A DNA stretch of 64,000 bases from Haliea sp. (lineage in GTDB: Bacteria > Pseudomonadota > Gammaproteobacteria > Pseudomonadales > Halieaceae): NCBI GenBank assembly GCA_024642245.1, contig JAHEBM010000002.1:62001-126000 (forward strand). The letters are read 5' to 3'. Position 1 is the stretch's first letter, and every line of letters starts with the position of its first letter. Both the position numbers and the translations under genes were made by a program. This document shows, piece by piece, positions 1 through 9,778 of this stretch. The notes under the pieces are model-generated. The model searched no databases. It saw nothing but the letters and a program-made list of their open reading frames with translations, and was not told where the DNA came from.

Positions 1-69
1 CTGAAACGCCTCTGGGTGATCGCTTTTTTCCTGGTCAATTTCAGTCCCTGCTATCTCGCGGCGGATGGC

Positions 70-528
70 TTACTCGAGGCCTTCGACATCTTCAGCCTGT
101 GGTCCCTTGTCACTATCGGCCACGACGAAGGTGACCTGCTGGCCATCTCGGAGGCCGCGGCGACCCCCGCCCCTGATCGAACGGAAGTGGACGAAAATTT
201 CCTCGCCGTCATCCTTGGTAATAAAGCCAAAACCCTTGGATACATTAAACCACTTGACCTGCCCGTGTTCACGCGCGCCGTCGCTTGCATTTGCGCGCGG
301 GGTGGATTTGGCGGCTGCGGGCCTGGCAGCTTTTGGCCGGGTTTTCCCGGATGCGGGAGCCGCCCGCCGGCCCGGCAGTGAGACCAGCAGGGCCGTGCTG
401 ACAGTCGCTGCGCAAAAAGCGATGAACAGCACCGGGGCGGCATGTGTGCCGCCGGCGAGCCAGGTAGTGATGGCGGTGGCGACAGCGGCAATGGCAACGC
501 TGATAAAAATTTTTGCAATAAGACTCAT
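70..528 (-). CDS. Membrane-anchored cold-shock-domain protein
   Basis: 152 aa protein with two hydrophobic segments at about residues 4-25 and 29-51, a Lys/Ala/Pro-rich linker, and a C-terminal cold-shock domain at about 88-152. The domain carries both nucleic-acid-binding motifs, KGFGFIT (RNP1) and IFVHFRS (RNP2). The family binds single-stranded RNA or DNA; here the domain should face the cytoplasm from a two-helix membrane anchor. The start has a good Shine-Dalgarno site (GAGAGGAATTAG-ATG). A second, soluble cold-shock protein lies 221 bases away on the same strand with nearly the same motif set, suggesting duplication. The membrane role is inferred; the cold-shock domain is clear. Confidence 0.85.
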   Translation of the reverse strand: MSLIAKIFISVAIAAVATAITTWLAGGTHAAPVLFIAFCAATVSTALLVSLPGRRAAPASGKTRPKAARPAAAKSTPRANASDGAREHGQVKWFNVSKGFGFITKDDGEEIFVHFRSIRGGGRRGLRDGQQVTFVVADSDKGPQAEDVEGLE

Positions 529-749
529 CTAATTCCTCTCGTACGCTGGGCCCCGAATCTGGCAGGGGCGTGGATGCGGCGCAATTTTAGCACCATTCGG
601 CACGGCAGGTATGCAAGCCAGCGGATTACCTTACAAGAAAGCGCTGCCGGAGGAAGAACAGAAGGAAGCAAGCGCATTCGCCGTGGGCGTGCGCTGGCTG
701 GTGAATGCAGCTGAAGTCAGGTCTGTCGTGGCGCGGGGCGGGCGCCGGG

Positions 750-962
750 TTACAGCTTCATGACATCCTCGGCCTGCAGGCCCTTTGGGCCTTCGACCAG
801 TTTGAACTCTACTGCCTGCCCCTCATTGAGAGTGCGGTAACCGTCCCCCTGGATAGAGCGAAAATGCACGAATACATCATCCTCACTCTCCTGTCGGGTA
901 ATGAAGCCAAAACCCTTGGCGTTATTGAACCATTTCACCGTGCCGCTTACGCGATCTGTCAT
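750..962 (-). CDS. Small cold-shock protein (CspA-like)
   Basis: 70 aa single-domain cold-shock protein starting [25 protein letters not shown]1 (KGFGFIT) and RNP2 (VFVHFRSI) are intact. The ORF track starts 49 codons earlier, but the ATG at 962 follows GAGGAAAGTGGT, a good ribosome binding site, and gives the usual 70 aa size. The family binds single-stranded RNA and melts secondary structure in the cytoplasm. A region of about 100 bases separates it from the end of valS and may hold its promoter and leader. Confidence 0.93.
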   Translation of the reverse strand: MTDRVSGTVKWFNNAKGFGFITRQESEDDVFVHFRSIQGDGYRTLNEGQAVEFKLVEGPKGLQAEDVMKL

Positions 963-1065
963 ACCACTTTCCTCGGACTTTCGTTTGGCTTTTATTCCGC
1001 TTTTATTATGCTTCACTGACCGACGAGGACAGGGAAGACTCGAAATTCTTGTTACCGAGGTGTCG

Positions 1066-3834
1066 TTACATCTGCCGGATGTGCTTCTCCTGCTCCCGTA
1101 ACGTCTCAAGCGCCTGCTGTTGCGCCTGCATTTTTTCCTGTTCCTTGGCCACTACGGCCGCCGGGGCCTTGTCAACGAACGAAGCGTTGCCCAATTTACC
1201 CTTTATACGGTCCAGGTCTTTCTCCAGTTTTTCTATTTCCCTGGCCAGACGAAGAAGTTCTGCGCCCTTGTCTATGAGGCCCGCCATGGGCACCAGTATT
1301 TCCAGTTCACCTACCAGCGCTGTTGCCGCCACCGGGCTTTCATCGCTTGCATCGAGCCAGGTGACGTCTGCGAGTTTGGCCAGCTTTTTCAGGAACTGGG
1401 CATTATCGAGCAGTCTGTTCCTGTCCTGGGCGTCACCGTTCCTGAGGAAGACAGAGAGCGCTTTTCCGGGCGGTATATTCATTTCACCGCGAATATTTCG
1501 AATGCCGACAATCACGCCTTTGAGCCATTCTATATCCGCGTTTGCGACACTGTCCACGCCTTTCTCCCCACCCTGCGGGTAGGGTTCGAGCATGATGGTG
1601 GCGCCGGTTTTTCCCGCCAGCGGTCCAACAGTTTGCCAGATTTCCTCGGTAATAAACGGCATGAACGGATGCAGCAATCGCAGCGTCGTCTCCAGCACTA
1701 CCAGCAGGGTGTGCCGGGTCCCGCGCTTGGCTGCCTCGGAGGCATTGTCATCCCATAGAACCGGTTTCGACAGTTCGAGATACCAGTCGCAATATTCGTT
1801 CCAGGTGAATTCGTAAAGCGCCTGCGAAGCAAGGTCGAAACGATAACTTGCCACCGCATGTTCCACTGCCGCCCTGGTTTCCTCCAGCTTGCCGGTAATC
1901 CAGCGGTCGGCCAGGCTGAGTTCAACCGCGGCGCCACTGGACAGCTGGCAGTCCTGGCCTTCGCAGTTCATCAGCACATAACGGGCTGCGTTCCAGATTT
2001 TGTTGCAGAAATTGCGGTAGCCCTCGATGCGGCCGATATCGAATTTTATATCGCGGCCGGTGGATGCCAGCGAGTAATAGGTAAAGCGCAGCGCGTCGGT
2101 GCCGTAGGGTGCGAGTCCCTCGGGAAATTGCTTGCGGGTGGCCTTCTCGATTTTTTCCGCCAGCTGTGGCTGCATCATGCCTGCGGTGCGCTTACTGACG
2201 AGACTTTCCAGGTCGATGCCGTCGATCAGGTCTATGGGGTCGATCACGTTGCCTTTCGACTTGGACATTTTCTGCCCCTCGCCGTCCCTTACCAGGCCGT
2301 GGACATACACTGTGTGGAACGGCACTTCCTTGCGGAAATGCAGGGTCATCATAATCATTCTGGCAACCCAGAAGAAAATGATGTCGAAACCGGTGACCAG
2401 TACCGAGCTGGGGTGGAAGGTGGCGAGCTCAGGTGTTTCCTTCGGCCACCCCAGGGTGGAAAATGTCCACAGCGCAGACGAGAACCAGGTATCGAGTACG
2501 TCCTCGTCCTGTCGCAGCGCCAGCGTCTGTGGCAGTGCGTTTTCCTGCCGTACCGCCGCTTCGCTTGCTCCCACGTAGAAGTTACCGGCATCGTCATACC
2601 ATGCGGGAATGCGATGTCCCCACCAGAGCTGGCGACTGATACACCAGTCCTGTATGTCCCGCATCCAGGCGAAGTAGGTGTTTTCCCACTGCTTTGGCAC
2701 GAACTCGATGTCGCCGCTCTCGACAGCTGCAATTGCGGGTTTGGCCAGTTCCCTGGCGTCGACGTACCACTGGTCTGTGAGGTAGGGCTCGATCACCACG
2801 CCTGAGCGGTCGCCGCGCGGCACGCGCAGTGCGTGGTCATCGACCCGGCCCAGCAGGCCCAGTGCATCCAGGTCGGCAACGATCTGCCTGCGCGCCTCGA
2901 AACGGTCCATGCCGCGATAGGGCGCAGGCGCCTCGTTGTTGATCGCCGCGTCGTCGTTGAAGATGTTGATCATGGCCAGGCCGTGGCGGCGACCCATCTC
3001 GTAGTCGCTGAAGTCGTGCGCGGGCGTGATTTTAACCACGCCGGTGCCAAATTCCCGGTCGACATAGTCATCGGCTATAACGGGAATCTCGCGACCGGTG
3101 AGTGGCAGTTCCACCATGCGGCCTATCAGGTGCTGGTAGCGCTCGTCATCCGGGTGGACCGCTACCGCGGTGTCACCCAGCATCGTTTCGGGGCGGGTGG
3201 TGGCCACGGTGACGAAGCCCTCGCCACCGGCCAGGGGATAGTTGAAGTGCCAGAGGTGGCCCTTTTCCTCTTCCGACACGACCTCCAGGTCCGAGATGGC
3301 GGTGTGCAGTACGGGATCCCAGTTGACCAGGCGTTTGCCCCGGTAGATCAGGCCCTCGCGATACAGGCGGATGAATACTTCCTGCACCGCCTGGCTCAGC
3401 CCCGGGTCCATTGTGAAGCGTTCCCGCGACCAGTCGAGTGACGAGCCCAGGCGGCGCAGCTGGCGGGTAATGGTACCGCCGGACTCCTCCTTCCACTCCC
3501 AGACCTTTTCCACGAACTTCTCGCGACCGAGGTCGTGCCGGTTTACGCCCTGTGCTTCCAACTGGCGTTCCACCACCATCTGGGTGGCGATGCCCGCGTG
3601 ATCCGTACCGACCTGCCACAGCGTGTTGTAGCCCTTCATCCGGTGGTAGCGAATGAGGGCGTCCATTATCGCTTCCTGGAAACCGTGGCCCATATGCAGG
3701 CTCCCGGTCACATTGGGCGGCGGAATCATGATGCAGTAGGCGTTATCCCCGCCCTGCGGCGCGAAGTAGCCCCTGGCCTCCCACTCCTGGTACCAGCGGG
3801 TTTCAATATCGGCGGGTTGGAAGGTCTTTTCCAT
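1066..3834 (-). CDS. valS: Valyl-tRNA synthetase
   Basis: 922 aa class I aminoacyl-tRNA synthetase that charges tRNA-Val and edits mischarged threonine. The HIGH-type motif is HMGH near residue 47 within [14 protein letters not shown]. The KMSKS motif appears exactly in [13 protein letters not shown]. The CP1 editing region, anticodon-binding domain and the C-terminal coiled-coil arm typical of ValRS ([17 protein letters not shown]) are all present. The ORF track extends 105 codons upstream into the holC region. The start at 3834 ([11 protein letters not shown]) matches family N-termini and a length slightly under the E. coli enzyme. It lies downstream of pepA and holC, a conserved gammaproteobacterial order. 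Confidence 0.98.
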   Translation of the reverse strand: MEKTFQPADIETRWYQEWEARGYFAPQGGDNAYCIMIPPPNVTGSLHMGHGFQEAIMDALIRYHRMKGYNTLWQVGTDHAGIATQMVVERQLEAQGVNRHDLGREKFVEKVWEWKEESGGTITRQLRRLGSSLDWSRERFTMDPGLSQAVQEVFIRLYREGLIYRGKRLVNWDPVLHTAISDLEVVSEEEKGHLWHFNYPLAGGEGFVTVATTRPETMLGDTAVAVHPDDERYQHLIGRMVELPLTGREIPVIADDYVDREFGTGVVKITPAHDFSDYEMGRRHGLAMINIFNDDAAINNEAPAPYRGMDRFEARRQIVADLDALGLLGRVDDHALRVPRGDRSGVVIEPYLTDQWYVDARELAKPAIAAVESGDIEFVPKQWENTYFAWMRDIQDWCISRQLWWGHRIPAWYDDAGNFYVGASEAAVRQENALPQTLALRQDEDVLDTWFSSALWTFSTLGWPKETPELATFHPSSVLVTGFDIIFFWVARMIMMTLHFRKEVPFHTVYVHGLVRDGEGQKMSKSKGNVIDPIDLIDGIDLESLVSKRTAGMMQPQLAEKIEKATRKQFPEGLAPYGTDALRFTYYSLASTGRDIKFDIGRIEGYRNFCNKIWNAARYVLMNCEGQDCQLSSGAAVELSLADRWITGKLEETRAAVEHAVASYRFDLASQALYEFTWNEYCDWYLELSKPVLWDDNASEAAKRGTRHTLLVVLETTLRLLHPFMPFITEEIWQTVGPLAGKTGATIMLEPYPQGGEKGVDSVANADIEWLKGVIVGIRNIRGEMNIPPGKALSVFLRNGDAQDRNRLLDNAQFLKKLAKLADVTWLDASDESPVAATALVGELEILVPMAGLIDKGAELLRLAREIEKLEKDLDRIKGKLGNASFVDKAPAAVVAKEQEKMQAQQQALETLREQEKHIRQM

Positions 3835-3884
3835 TACTGTGGGAATCCGTAGGGTATGGCGGGTGAACGGGCCGGAATTATACG

Positions 3885-4304
3885 CTAAATATCGTGCTTT
3901 TCGAGTTGGTAGCCCCGCGCTTTGTAAAAGCTCCAGGACTTGCGCTGGGCCGCGAGGCTGCTGGCGTCCTGGGTCACCACCTCGGCGACCCGGCGGAAAC
4001 GGCTGAAAAACGCCGGGACTCCCAGCTGCAGGTTGATCAACAAGTCGTTGTGACCCTCCGGTTCCTGGCCCCAGCCGATACCAATGCAGTCGGAGTGTGC
4101 TTCCCCTTGCAGGCCATGGGGCAGGAAGCTGGCGGGACGGTAGGTCCACAACAGTTCATCGAGGGCGCGCGCCTGTTCCTCGTCAGCCGCGTTGATAAAA
4201 ATGCTGTGGCCCTGCTGGAAGGCCTTGTCCGCCAGCCTCACTGCTACCTGCAGGCGCCGGGCCTGGTCGGCCGCCTGCACGACGTAGAAGCCTACACGGG
4301 TCAT
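3885..4304 (-). CDS. holC: DNA polymerase III chi subunit
   Basis: 139 aa protein starting [14 protein letters not shown], the typical HolC N-terminus. Chi links the clamp loader (through psi) to single-stranded-DNA-binding protein at the replication fork. The ATG at 4304 has an AGGA about 9 bases upstream; the ORF track uses a TTG three codons earlier. It lies between pepA and valS, the usual place for holC. Family conserved residues such as the [12 protein letters not shown] segment are visible. Confidence 0.93.
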   Translation of the reverse strand: MTRVGFYVVQAADQARRLQVAVRLADKAFQQGHSIFINAADEEQARALDELLWTYRPASFLPHGLQGEAHSDCIGIGWGQEPEGHNDLLINLQLGVPAFFSRFRRVAEVVTQDASSLAAQRKSWSFYKARGYQLEKHDI

Positions 4305-4335
4305 CGGGCGCAATCCTGCGGCCTGCTGCCGGACA

Positions 4336-5826
4336 TCAGTCAGCTCTTTCCATCAGGTACTGGGCGAGCATGCCTACCGGCCGCCCCGTGGCACCCTTGG
4401 GAGAACTGTCCCAGGCCGAACCGGCGATATCCAGGTGTGCCCAGTGGTAATCCTCGGTAAACCGGGCGAGGAAACAGGCCGCTGTCACGCTGCCGCCGCC
4501 TGCCGAGCCAATATTGGCCATATCGGCAAAATTGCTGTCCAGCTGTTTCTGGTAATCATCCCACAGGGGCATCCGCCAGCCCCGATCATGGCTTTCCACG
4601 CCGGCATCCAGCAGCTGCTCCGCCAGCTTGTCATGGTTGGCAAACAGGCCTGTGGCATGAGAGCCCAGCGCTACCACGCAGGCACCTGTCAGGGTGGCGA
4701 TGTCGATGACCACCTGGGGTTTGAATCGTCCCGCATAAGTCAGGGCGTCGCACAGTACCAGGCGGCCCTCTGCGTCCGTATTGAGCACCTCGATGGTTTT
4801 CCCGGACATACTTGTCACCACATCGCCGGGCTTGGTTGCACGTCCGCTGGGCATATTCTCAGCGGCGGCGACGATACCTATCACGTTCAGGGGCAGGCCC
4901 AGTTCTGCAACGGTGTGCAGCGTGCCGAATACGCTGGCCGCACCGCCCATGTCGAATTTCATTTCATCCATTTTCGCGCCGGGCTTGAGAGAGATGCCGC
5001 CGCTGTCAAACGTGATGCCCTTGCCCACCAGCACGTAGGGTTTATGCCCGGGCTTTCCGCCCTTGTAGTTCATCACTATCAGCTTGGCAGGTTGCTCGGT
5101 GCCGGCGGTGACGGACAGCAGTGAGCCCATGCCGAGCTCCCGCATTTTCTTTTCCTCGAGGATCGTGGTGCTGAGTTTCGCGTTATCCCTGGCGAGTTTG
5201 CGTGCCTGTTGCGCCAGGTATGACGGCGTACAGACATTGCCGGGCAGGTCGGCCAGGCGGCGAGCCTCGTTTATGCCGTGCCCCACCGCGGCACCGCGCT
5301 CCAGCGCTTTTTGCCCGGCTTTTACCGACCTGGCGTCCCCGGTATTGATGACAAGGCGCGCCAGTTTCATGGCCGGCTTGGGTTTGCTGACAGTTTCAGT
5401 ATAGCGGTAAGTGGCACAGGTGAGCTGGCGGGCCAGGGTGGTCAGCAGCCAGGGCATACTGCCATCCTTGGAGTGCAGATCTGCAACGTGAAGTACGGCA
5501 TCGCCGGCCCGGGTCGTGTTGATAGCCTTGACCAGGGAGCGTGCAAACTCCCTCGCGGCGGCACGATCGAATGTGGCGGGGTCGCCACAGCCGACCAGCA
5601 GAATGCGCCTGGCACCACCGGTACCGGGCAGCAGGCAGCTTTCACCCGACTTGCCGGAAAAATCGCCCAATGTCATGGCCGCCTTAATCGCCCCGCCCGA
5701 AGCCGCGTCGAGCTGCTGCGCCTCGCGCGAGAGCTTCTTGCGGTGGTACATCGGCAGGATGGCACACTGTGTGCTGCCCTTGGCGGCATCTTCGATTTTG
5801 CGTGCGGTAAAGGTAATGGCGCTCAT
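4336..5826 (-). CDS. pepA: Leucyl aminopeptidase (M17)
   Basis: 496 aa cytosolic M17 aminopeptidase that removes N-terminal residues using two metal ions. The C-terminal catalytic domain shows VGKGITFDSGGISLKPG, FDMGGAA and the family signature NTDAEGRLVLCDAL, which carry the metal ligands and catalytic Lys/Arg. The N-terminal domain is the poorly conserved M17 type. E. coli PepA also acts as a DNA-binding architectural protein; whether this one does cannot be read from sequence. It heads the pepA-holC-valS set, 31 bases before holC. Confidence 0.97.
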   Translation of the reverse strand: MSAITFTARKIEDAAKGSTQCAILPMYHRKKLSREAQQLDAASGGAIKAAMTLGDFSGKSGESCLLPGTGGARRILLVGCGDPATFDRAAAREFARSLVKAINTTRAGDAVLHVADLHSKDGSMPWLLTTLARQLTCATYRYTETVSKPKPAMKLARLVINTGDARSVKAGQKALERGAAVGHGINEARRLADLPGNVCTPSYLAQQARKLARDNAKLSTTILEEKKMRELGMGSLLSVTAGTEQPAKLIVMNYKGGKPGHKPYVLVGKGITFDSGGISLKPGAKMDEMKFDMGGAASVFGTLHTVAELGLPLNVIGIVAAAENMPSGRATKPGDVVTSMSGKTIEVLNTDAEGRLVLCDALTYAGRFKPQVVIDIATLTGACVVALGSHATGLFANHDKLAEQLLDAGVESHDRGWRMPLWDDYQKQLDSNFADMANIGSAGGGSVTAACFLARFTEDYHWAHLDIAGSAWDSSPKGATGRPVGMLAQYLMERAD

Positions 5827-5921
5827 GCGGAATCCCCGGTTTGTTGTTCAGCTGCGTAGTGTATGACGATAGGGCGATAAACTGAATAAAAAAGGCCGGA
5901 CGCGGCGCCGCACGGCGGTAA

Positions 5922-6413
5922 TCAACCGCTCTTTTTTTGTGGGTTTGCGTCTTCGGGATTCTTTTGTTTATTTTTCCCGGGCAATAATATGAGTTCGGTG
6001 CCGGACAGGTAGTCGTGCCAGTAGCGGCCATTGCGATCGACGAGGCACCACAGGTAACCCAGGCCCATGCAGGCTGCGGAGAGCGGCGCCGCCAGGCAGC
6101 GCAAGACAAGCTGCAGGGGATTTGGCGCAGAGCCGTCGAACCTGACCAGTTTGATGCGCCAGGCCTGCATGCCCAGCGTCTGGCCATTCTTGAGCCAGAA
6201 CCAGCTGAAAAATGCCATGGTGGTCAGCAGTGCGATCAGGCGTACGAGGTTGGCGTCGAGCCGCACGGTGCCATCTGCCGCGGCCCCCAGGCCCAGCAGG
6301 GTGCGCACGCCCATAACAGCCGCAACGCAAGCCATGATGAGGGGGAGCACCAGCAGGATATCGTAGACCAGTGCGGCCAGCCGGCGGAGCAGGAAAGGGG
6401 AGTTGCGGCTAAT
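5922..6413 (-). CDS. RDD family membrane protein, probable ATT start
   Basis: About 163 aa with an RDD domain. It begins SRNSPFLLRRLAALVYD and has helices near residues 12-35 and 50-70. The rest is a typical RDD block (NGQTLGMQAWRIKLVR) ending in a basic tail. RDD proteins are small integral membrane proteins of mostly unknown transport-like function. The ORF track starts at 6494, inside the upstream gene and without a binding site. No ATG, GTG or TTG lies near the domain start. An ATT at 6413 follows GGAGG by 9 bases, and the upstream gene stops 4 bases before it, so I prefer ATT. The start is inferred; the family call is good. Confidence 0.75.
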   Translation of the reverse strand: MSRNSPFLLRRLAALVYDILLVLPLIMACVAAVMGVRTLLGLGAAADGTVRLDANLVRLIALLTTMAFFSWFWLKNGQTLGMQAWRIKLVRFDGSAPNPLQLVLRCLAAPLSAACMGLGYLWCLVDRNGRYWHDYLSGTELILLPGKNKQKNPEDANPQKKSG

Positions 6414-6417
6414 GTCG

Positions 6418-7218
6418 TCAGTCCTCCAGCGCCAGGTGGTCCGTAGGCGGCGGTGGCTGGGCGGGCTTCTTGCGATACTGTGATTCCAGCACATCAGCGC
6501 CGGCCGGCGCCAGGTTCATGCCCGTCAGGTCAAGCGCGGGCGGCGCGGCGGCCGGGGCGGCGCAGTCCGAAAAGTCGGTGCCATCAGGACTCAGCTCGAT
6601 AGCGCTGGTATCTGGGTTCAATGGCGCCAGGGACGATGGCAGCCTGGGCAGTAATTCGCCCACGGTACCCTCGCTGAGGTGACTGGTATCCGGTGGCGGT
6701 GGCGGTGCGGCTTGCAATTCGGACAGGCGTTGCCCGCTGGCACTCACTTCCAGGTTCAGTGCTTTCACTGTGCTGGCCGCGGCTGGCGACCGTTCCTCCG
6801 GACGCAGCACCGCTGTGCCCTCGGGCGCAAGCGCTATACCGCCTGCGGCGACTTCTTCCGTTTTCGGTCTGGCAGTTGCAGCGGCGGGTTTGGAGGGAGC
6901 TCCCAGGTCGGGTGCGGCCGCCAGGGCTGCAATCCTTTGCGCGGCGGACAGCGGTTTGCTCGCGACCGGTGCGGGTGCGCTGTCTGTAGCGATGCGCTTT
7001 ATCATTGGCAGCGCGCCAGCCTGCTCGATTGCCTGCCGGTACTTCAGGGCGGTGGCCTTGTCACAATCGCGCTTTACCAGTTGTGGCTTGCCGCTGAAAA
7101 GTTTGTCGACAGTGGCCGGGTCGGCATTGAACAGCCTGGCTATCTTGTCGCGCACGCTGGACAAGTCATGCCCCTCGAGCAACTGTCCGGCATAGTAAAT
7201 ATTGTAGCGATCTTCCAT
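6418..7218 (-). CDS. Hypothetical protein with conserved N-terminal domain
   Basis: 266 aa. The first 75 residues (MEDRYNIYYAGQLLEGHDL...) form a compact domain I recall at the N-terminus of various uncharacterised proteobacterial proteins, often beside RDD or DUF805-type membrane proteins. It includes FSGKPQLVKRDCDKATALKYRQAIEQAG. The remainder is low-complexity, rich in Ala and Pro, with no membrane helix, signal peptide or enzyme motif. It is probably co-translated with the downstream RDD gene (4-base gap). The C-terminal segment GMNLAPAGADVLE resembles repeated elements earlier in the chain (GGIALAPEGTAVLRPEER), hinting at degenerate internal repeats. Function unknown. Confidence 0.75.
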   Translation of the reverse strand: MEDRYNIYYAGQLLEGHDLSSVRDKIARLFNADPATVDKLFSGKPQLVKRDCDKATALKYRQAIEQAGALPMIKRIATDSAPAPVASKPLSAAQRIAALAAAPDLGAPSKPAAATARPKTEEVAAGGIALAPEGTAVLRPEERSPAAASTVKALNLEVSASGQRLSELQAAPPPPPDTSHLSEGTVGELLPRLPSSLAPLNPDTSAIELSPDGTDFSDCAAPAAAPPALDLTGMNLAPAGADVLESQYRKKPAQPPPPTDHLALED

Positions 7219-7369
7219 AAAGCGCCCCCTGGGGAGTTATGTGGCGAGTATACGGAAATTTGCCTTCCCGGTCTCGCGCGTGCCACCCGGACCTGCCCAG
7301 GGGTTTGTATCGCTGATTTCCCCATCTGCTAAGATATGCCACTTTGCCTGGGCTGGTGATCGACACCTC

Positions 7370-8428
7370 ATGAGCGACCTCGTTCCGACACGGTTTGTGA
7401 ACACATTGCTGCGCATGGTGGGGGATGGCGCCTACGATTTCAGTGGCATCCTCAATTCCGCCGGGATTGACTTCGACCCACTGGATGAGTCGGCGTCGGG
7501 CTATCGTCCCCAGATAAGCGCGATGCAGTATTCCCGTGTTTACCAGCAGGTCCTGCACCTGCTACAGGATGAGACCTTCGGATTCGCAGGCAGCGAACTC
7601 ACGGCGCCGGGTGCGTTCAGGATGATGTGTTACTGCATTATTTCCTGTCGCAATCTGGGCCAGGCCATTCAGCGCGCCGCGGAGTTTTACCGCACTTTTT
7701 TTGATGAGCGCAGCGAGCTCTATGCCAACTTCAGCGAACAGTACGCCAGGGTGGGCTACCGCAGCCTCGATCACGGCCCTGCCCCCCATGTGGGCGGGCC
7801 CCGTGCCGTGGTCGCGGATGCCTATGGACTTTCCCTGTGGCACCGGTTTTTCGGCTGGCTTTGTGGTCGCCCGATCGAGTTGAAGCGGGTGGATTTCACT
7901 GGTGCGCAACCGGACCGGGTGGAAAAATACGAGCAACTGTTCGGGTGTCCTCTCTACTTCGGGCAATCGAGTGACTTGTTGTATTTCGACAGTGCCTGCC
8001 TGGCCTGGCCGGTGGTGCACACGGAGCACTCACTGCGGGAGTTCCTGCGCACCGCGCCCTACCAGTTGCTTATTATGGACAGCGACCCGGGTGGCAGGAG
8101 CCTGTCTGTGCAGGTGAAGGCGATGATGGGCCATGACTTCAGTGCAGGGTTTCCCAGTTTTGAAACTATCAGTCGCGCCCTGAGCGTATCAGCGCCTACC
8201 CTGCGACGCAGGCTCAAGCGCGAGGGGACCACTTTCCAGCAACTCAAGGACGAGGCCCGGTGCGAGGCATCCATTCTCTGGCTGGACAGGCCTGAATTGT
8301 CGATCAATGAGGTCGCCCTGCAGATGGGGTTCACCGACCCAAGCGCGTTCCATCGCTCTTTCAAAAAATGGACCGGCCAGACACCGGGGCAGTTTCGCAC
8401 CGAGCGCCGTCGTCGCGACAGGGCTTGA
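7370..8428 (+). CDS. AraC-family transcriptional regulator (OruR/ArgR-like)
   Basis: 352 aa. The C-terminal AraC double helix-turn-helix (about residues 245-345) is clear: SVSAPTLRRRLKREGTTFQQLKDEAR, then SINEVALQMGFTDPSAFHRSFKKWTGQTPGQFR. The N-terminal 200 residues look like the arabinose-binding-like domain seen in OruR/PchR-type regulators. The start at ATG 7370 (MSDLVPTRF) matches the family; the ORF track start at 7241 would add 43 atypical residues and overrun the promoter region shared with the divergent gene at 7218. It is transcribed towards bolA but bolA has its own promoter. Target and effector are unknown. Confidence 0.88.
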   Translation: MSDLVPTRFVNTLLRMVGDGAYDFSGILNSAGIDFDPLDESASGYRPQISAMQYSRVYQQVLHLLQDETFGFAGSELTAPGAFRMMCYCIISCRNLGQAIQRAAEFYRTFFDERSELYANFSEQYARVGYRSLDHGPAPHVGGPRAVVADAYGLSLWHRFFGWLCGRPIELKRVDFTGAQPDRVEKYEQLFGCPLYFGQSSDLLYFDSACLAWPVVHTEHSLREFLRTAPYQLLIMDSDPGGRSLSVQVKAMMGHDFSAGFPSFETISRALSVSAPTLRRRLKREGTTFQQLKDEARCEASILWLDRPELSINEVALQMGFTDPSAFHRSFKKWTGQTPGQFRTERRRRDRA

Positions 8429-8456
8429 GCGACTGTCCCGGGCAGCCGTGCTCGGG

Positions 8457-8462
8457 TATAAT
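8457..8462 (+). promoter_or_regulatory. Likely -10 element for bolA
   Basis: A perfect TATAAT lies 27 bases before the bolA ATG, followed by a good ribosome binding site (GGAGG) at 8479-8483. A matching -35 hexamer at 16-18 base spacing is weak. The match suggests bolA-trhO is transcribed separately from the araC-type gene. Confidence 0.5.
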
Positions 8463-8488
8463 CCTGCTCCTTTTTTGCGGAGGTTCCC

Positions 8489-8818
8489 ATGACGGTCCAG
8501 CAAGACATAGAGCGGCAACTGGCCCGGCAATTCGCGCCGTTGTTCCTCGATGTGACTAATGAAAGCCACCAGCACAGCGTACCTGCCAATTCGGAGACCC
8601 ATTTCAAGGTGGTTCTCGTCAGCGGGCTTTTCGAAGGCCAGCGCAAGGTCGCGCGGCACCAGCAGGTATACCAGGCCCTGGCCAGCCAGCTGGAGGGCCC
8701 GGTGCACGCACTGGCCCTGCACACCTATACGGCCGGGGAGTGGCAGTCCCGTCAGGAGCAGGCCCCGGCGTCGCCCGACTGCCTTGGCGGTAGCAAGGCA
8801 GAACAGGGGAGGGTCTAG
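8489..8818 (+). CDS. bolA: BolA family protein
   Basis: 109 aa with the BolA fold: [22 protein letters not shown], then [17 protein letters not shown] with the conserved RHQ motif. BolA proteins partner with monothiol glutaredoxins in iron-sulfur handling and act as morphology and stress regulators. The last 20 residues are an unconserved tail. It stops 2 bases before trhO, so the two are likely co-transcribed. Confidence 0.9.
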   Translation: MTVQQDIERQLARQFAPLFLDVTNESHQHSVPANSETHFKVVLVSGLFEGQRKVARHQQVYQALASQLEGPVHALALHTYTAGEWQSRQEQAPASPDCLGGSKAEQGRV

Positions 8819-8820
8819 TC

Positions 8821-9759
8821 ATGTCGGATGTTGTGGTTGCTGCACTGTACAAGTTTGTCGCGCTGGATGATTTTCACCAGCTGCGAGAGCCACTGCTGGA
8901 CGTCTGCCAGGCGGCGGGAGCCTGCGGCACGCTGCTGCTGGCCCGCGAGGGCATCAATGGAACCATTGCAGCCAGTCGCGAGGGTATCGACAAGGTACTG
9001 GACTACTTGCGATCCGACCCCCGGCTGGCGGATCTGGAGCACAAGGAGTCGGTTGATGACCATATGCCTTTTTACCGTATGAAGGTGAAGCTGAAAAGGG
9101 AGATTGTGACTATGGGCATCCCGGGTATCGACCCGAACCAGCGGGTCGGTACCTACGTCAAGCCGGCTGACTGGAACGCACTGGTGGCGGATCCTGAGGT
9201 ATTGCTCATCGATACCCGCAACGACTACGAGTATGGCATCGGCAGTTTCCGCGGCGCAGTCGACCCCGAAACCACAAGCTTCAGGGAGTTTCCCGATTAC
9301 GTCCGCAAGCACCTGGACCCGCGCAAACAGAAGAAGGTGGCGATGTTCTGTACCGGCGGCATTCGCTGCGAAAAGGCCTCTGCCTTTATGTTGCAGGAGG
9401 GCTTCGAGGAGGTCTATCACCTGGAGGGTGGGATCCTGAAGTACCTCGAGGAGGTACCGCTCGAGGAGAGCCTGTGGGAAGGTGAGTGCTTCGTGTTCGA
9501 TAACCGTGTGGCGGTCAACCACCGGCTGGAGAAAGGACAATACGACCAGTGCTATGGCTGTCGGCACCCGATTACGGAGCAGGACAAGCAATCAGACAAG
9601 TACCAGAAGGGTGTCTGTTGCCCGCGCTGTTACGATAGCCTTACCCTGGACCAGTTAGCCCGTTTTCGTGAGCGGCAGAAGCAGGTCGAACTTGCCGATG
9701 CCAGGGGCGAGGTCCACGTGGGGGCGACGCCTCCCGCTCGCCAGCAGTCGGGATCCTGA
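8821..9759 (+). CDS. trhO: Rhodanese-domain tRNA uridine(34) hydroxylase
   Basis: 312 aa protein of the TrhO/YceA family, which uses oxygen and prephenate-dependent chemistry to make 5-hydroxyuridine at wobble U34 of tRNA. An N-terminal acylphosphatase-like domain ([14 protein letters not shown]) is followed by a rhodanese domain with the active-site Cys in [13 protein letters not shown]-terminal Cys cluster (CYGCRHP and CCPRC) follows. It is tightly coupled to bolA (2-base gap) and ends just before the convergent protease gene. Confidence 0.95.
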   Translation: MSDVVVAALYKFVALDDFHQLREPLLDVCQAAGACGTLLLAREGINGTIAASREGIDKVLDYLRSDPRLADLEHKESVDDHMPFYRMKVKLKREIVTMGIPGIDPNQRVGTYVKPADWNALVADPEVLLIDTRNDYEYGIGSFRGAVDPETTSFREFPDYVRKHLDPRKQKKVAMFCTGGIRCEKASAFMLQEGFEEVYHLEGGILKYLEEVPLEESLWEGECFVFDNRVAVNHRLEKGQYDQCYGCRHPITEQDKQSDKYQKGVCCPRCYDSLTLDQLARFRERQKQVELADARGEVHVGATPPARQQSGS

Positions 9760-9778
9760 ACCATCACGTGGCGGTTTC

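Noticed and set aside
16-381. Plus-strand ORF with a signal-like start (MIAFFLVNFSPCYLAADG)
   Set aside because: It runs antisense to the cold-shock gene and its later part is not protein-like; the hydrophobic start looks accidental.
1858-2805. 315 aa plus-strand ORF inside valS
   Set aside because: Antisense to valS, with no family pattern.
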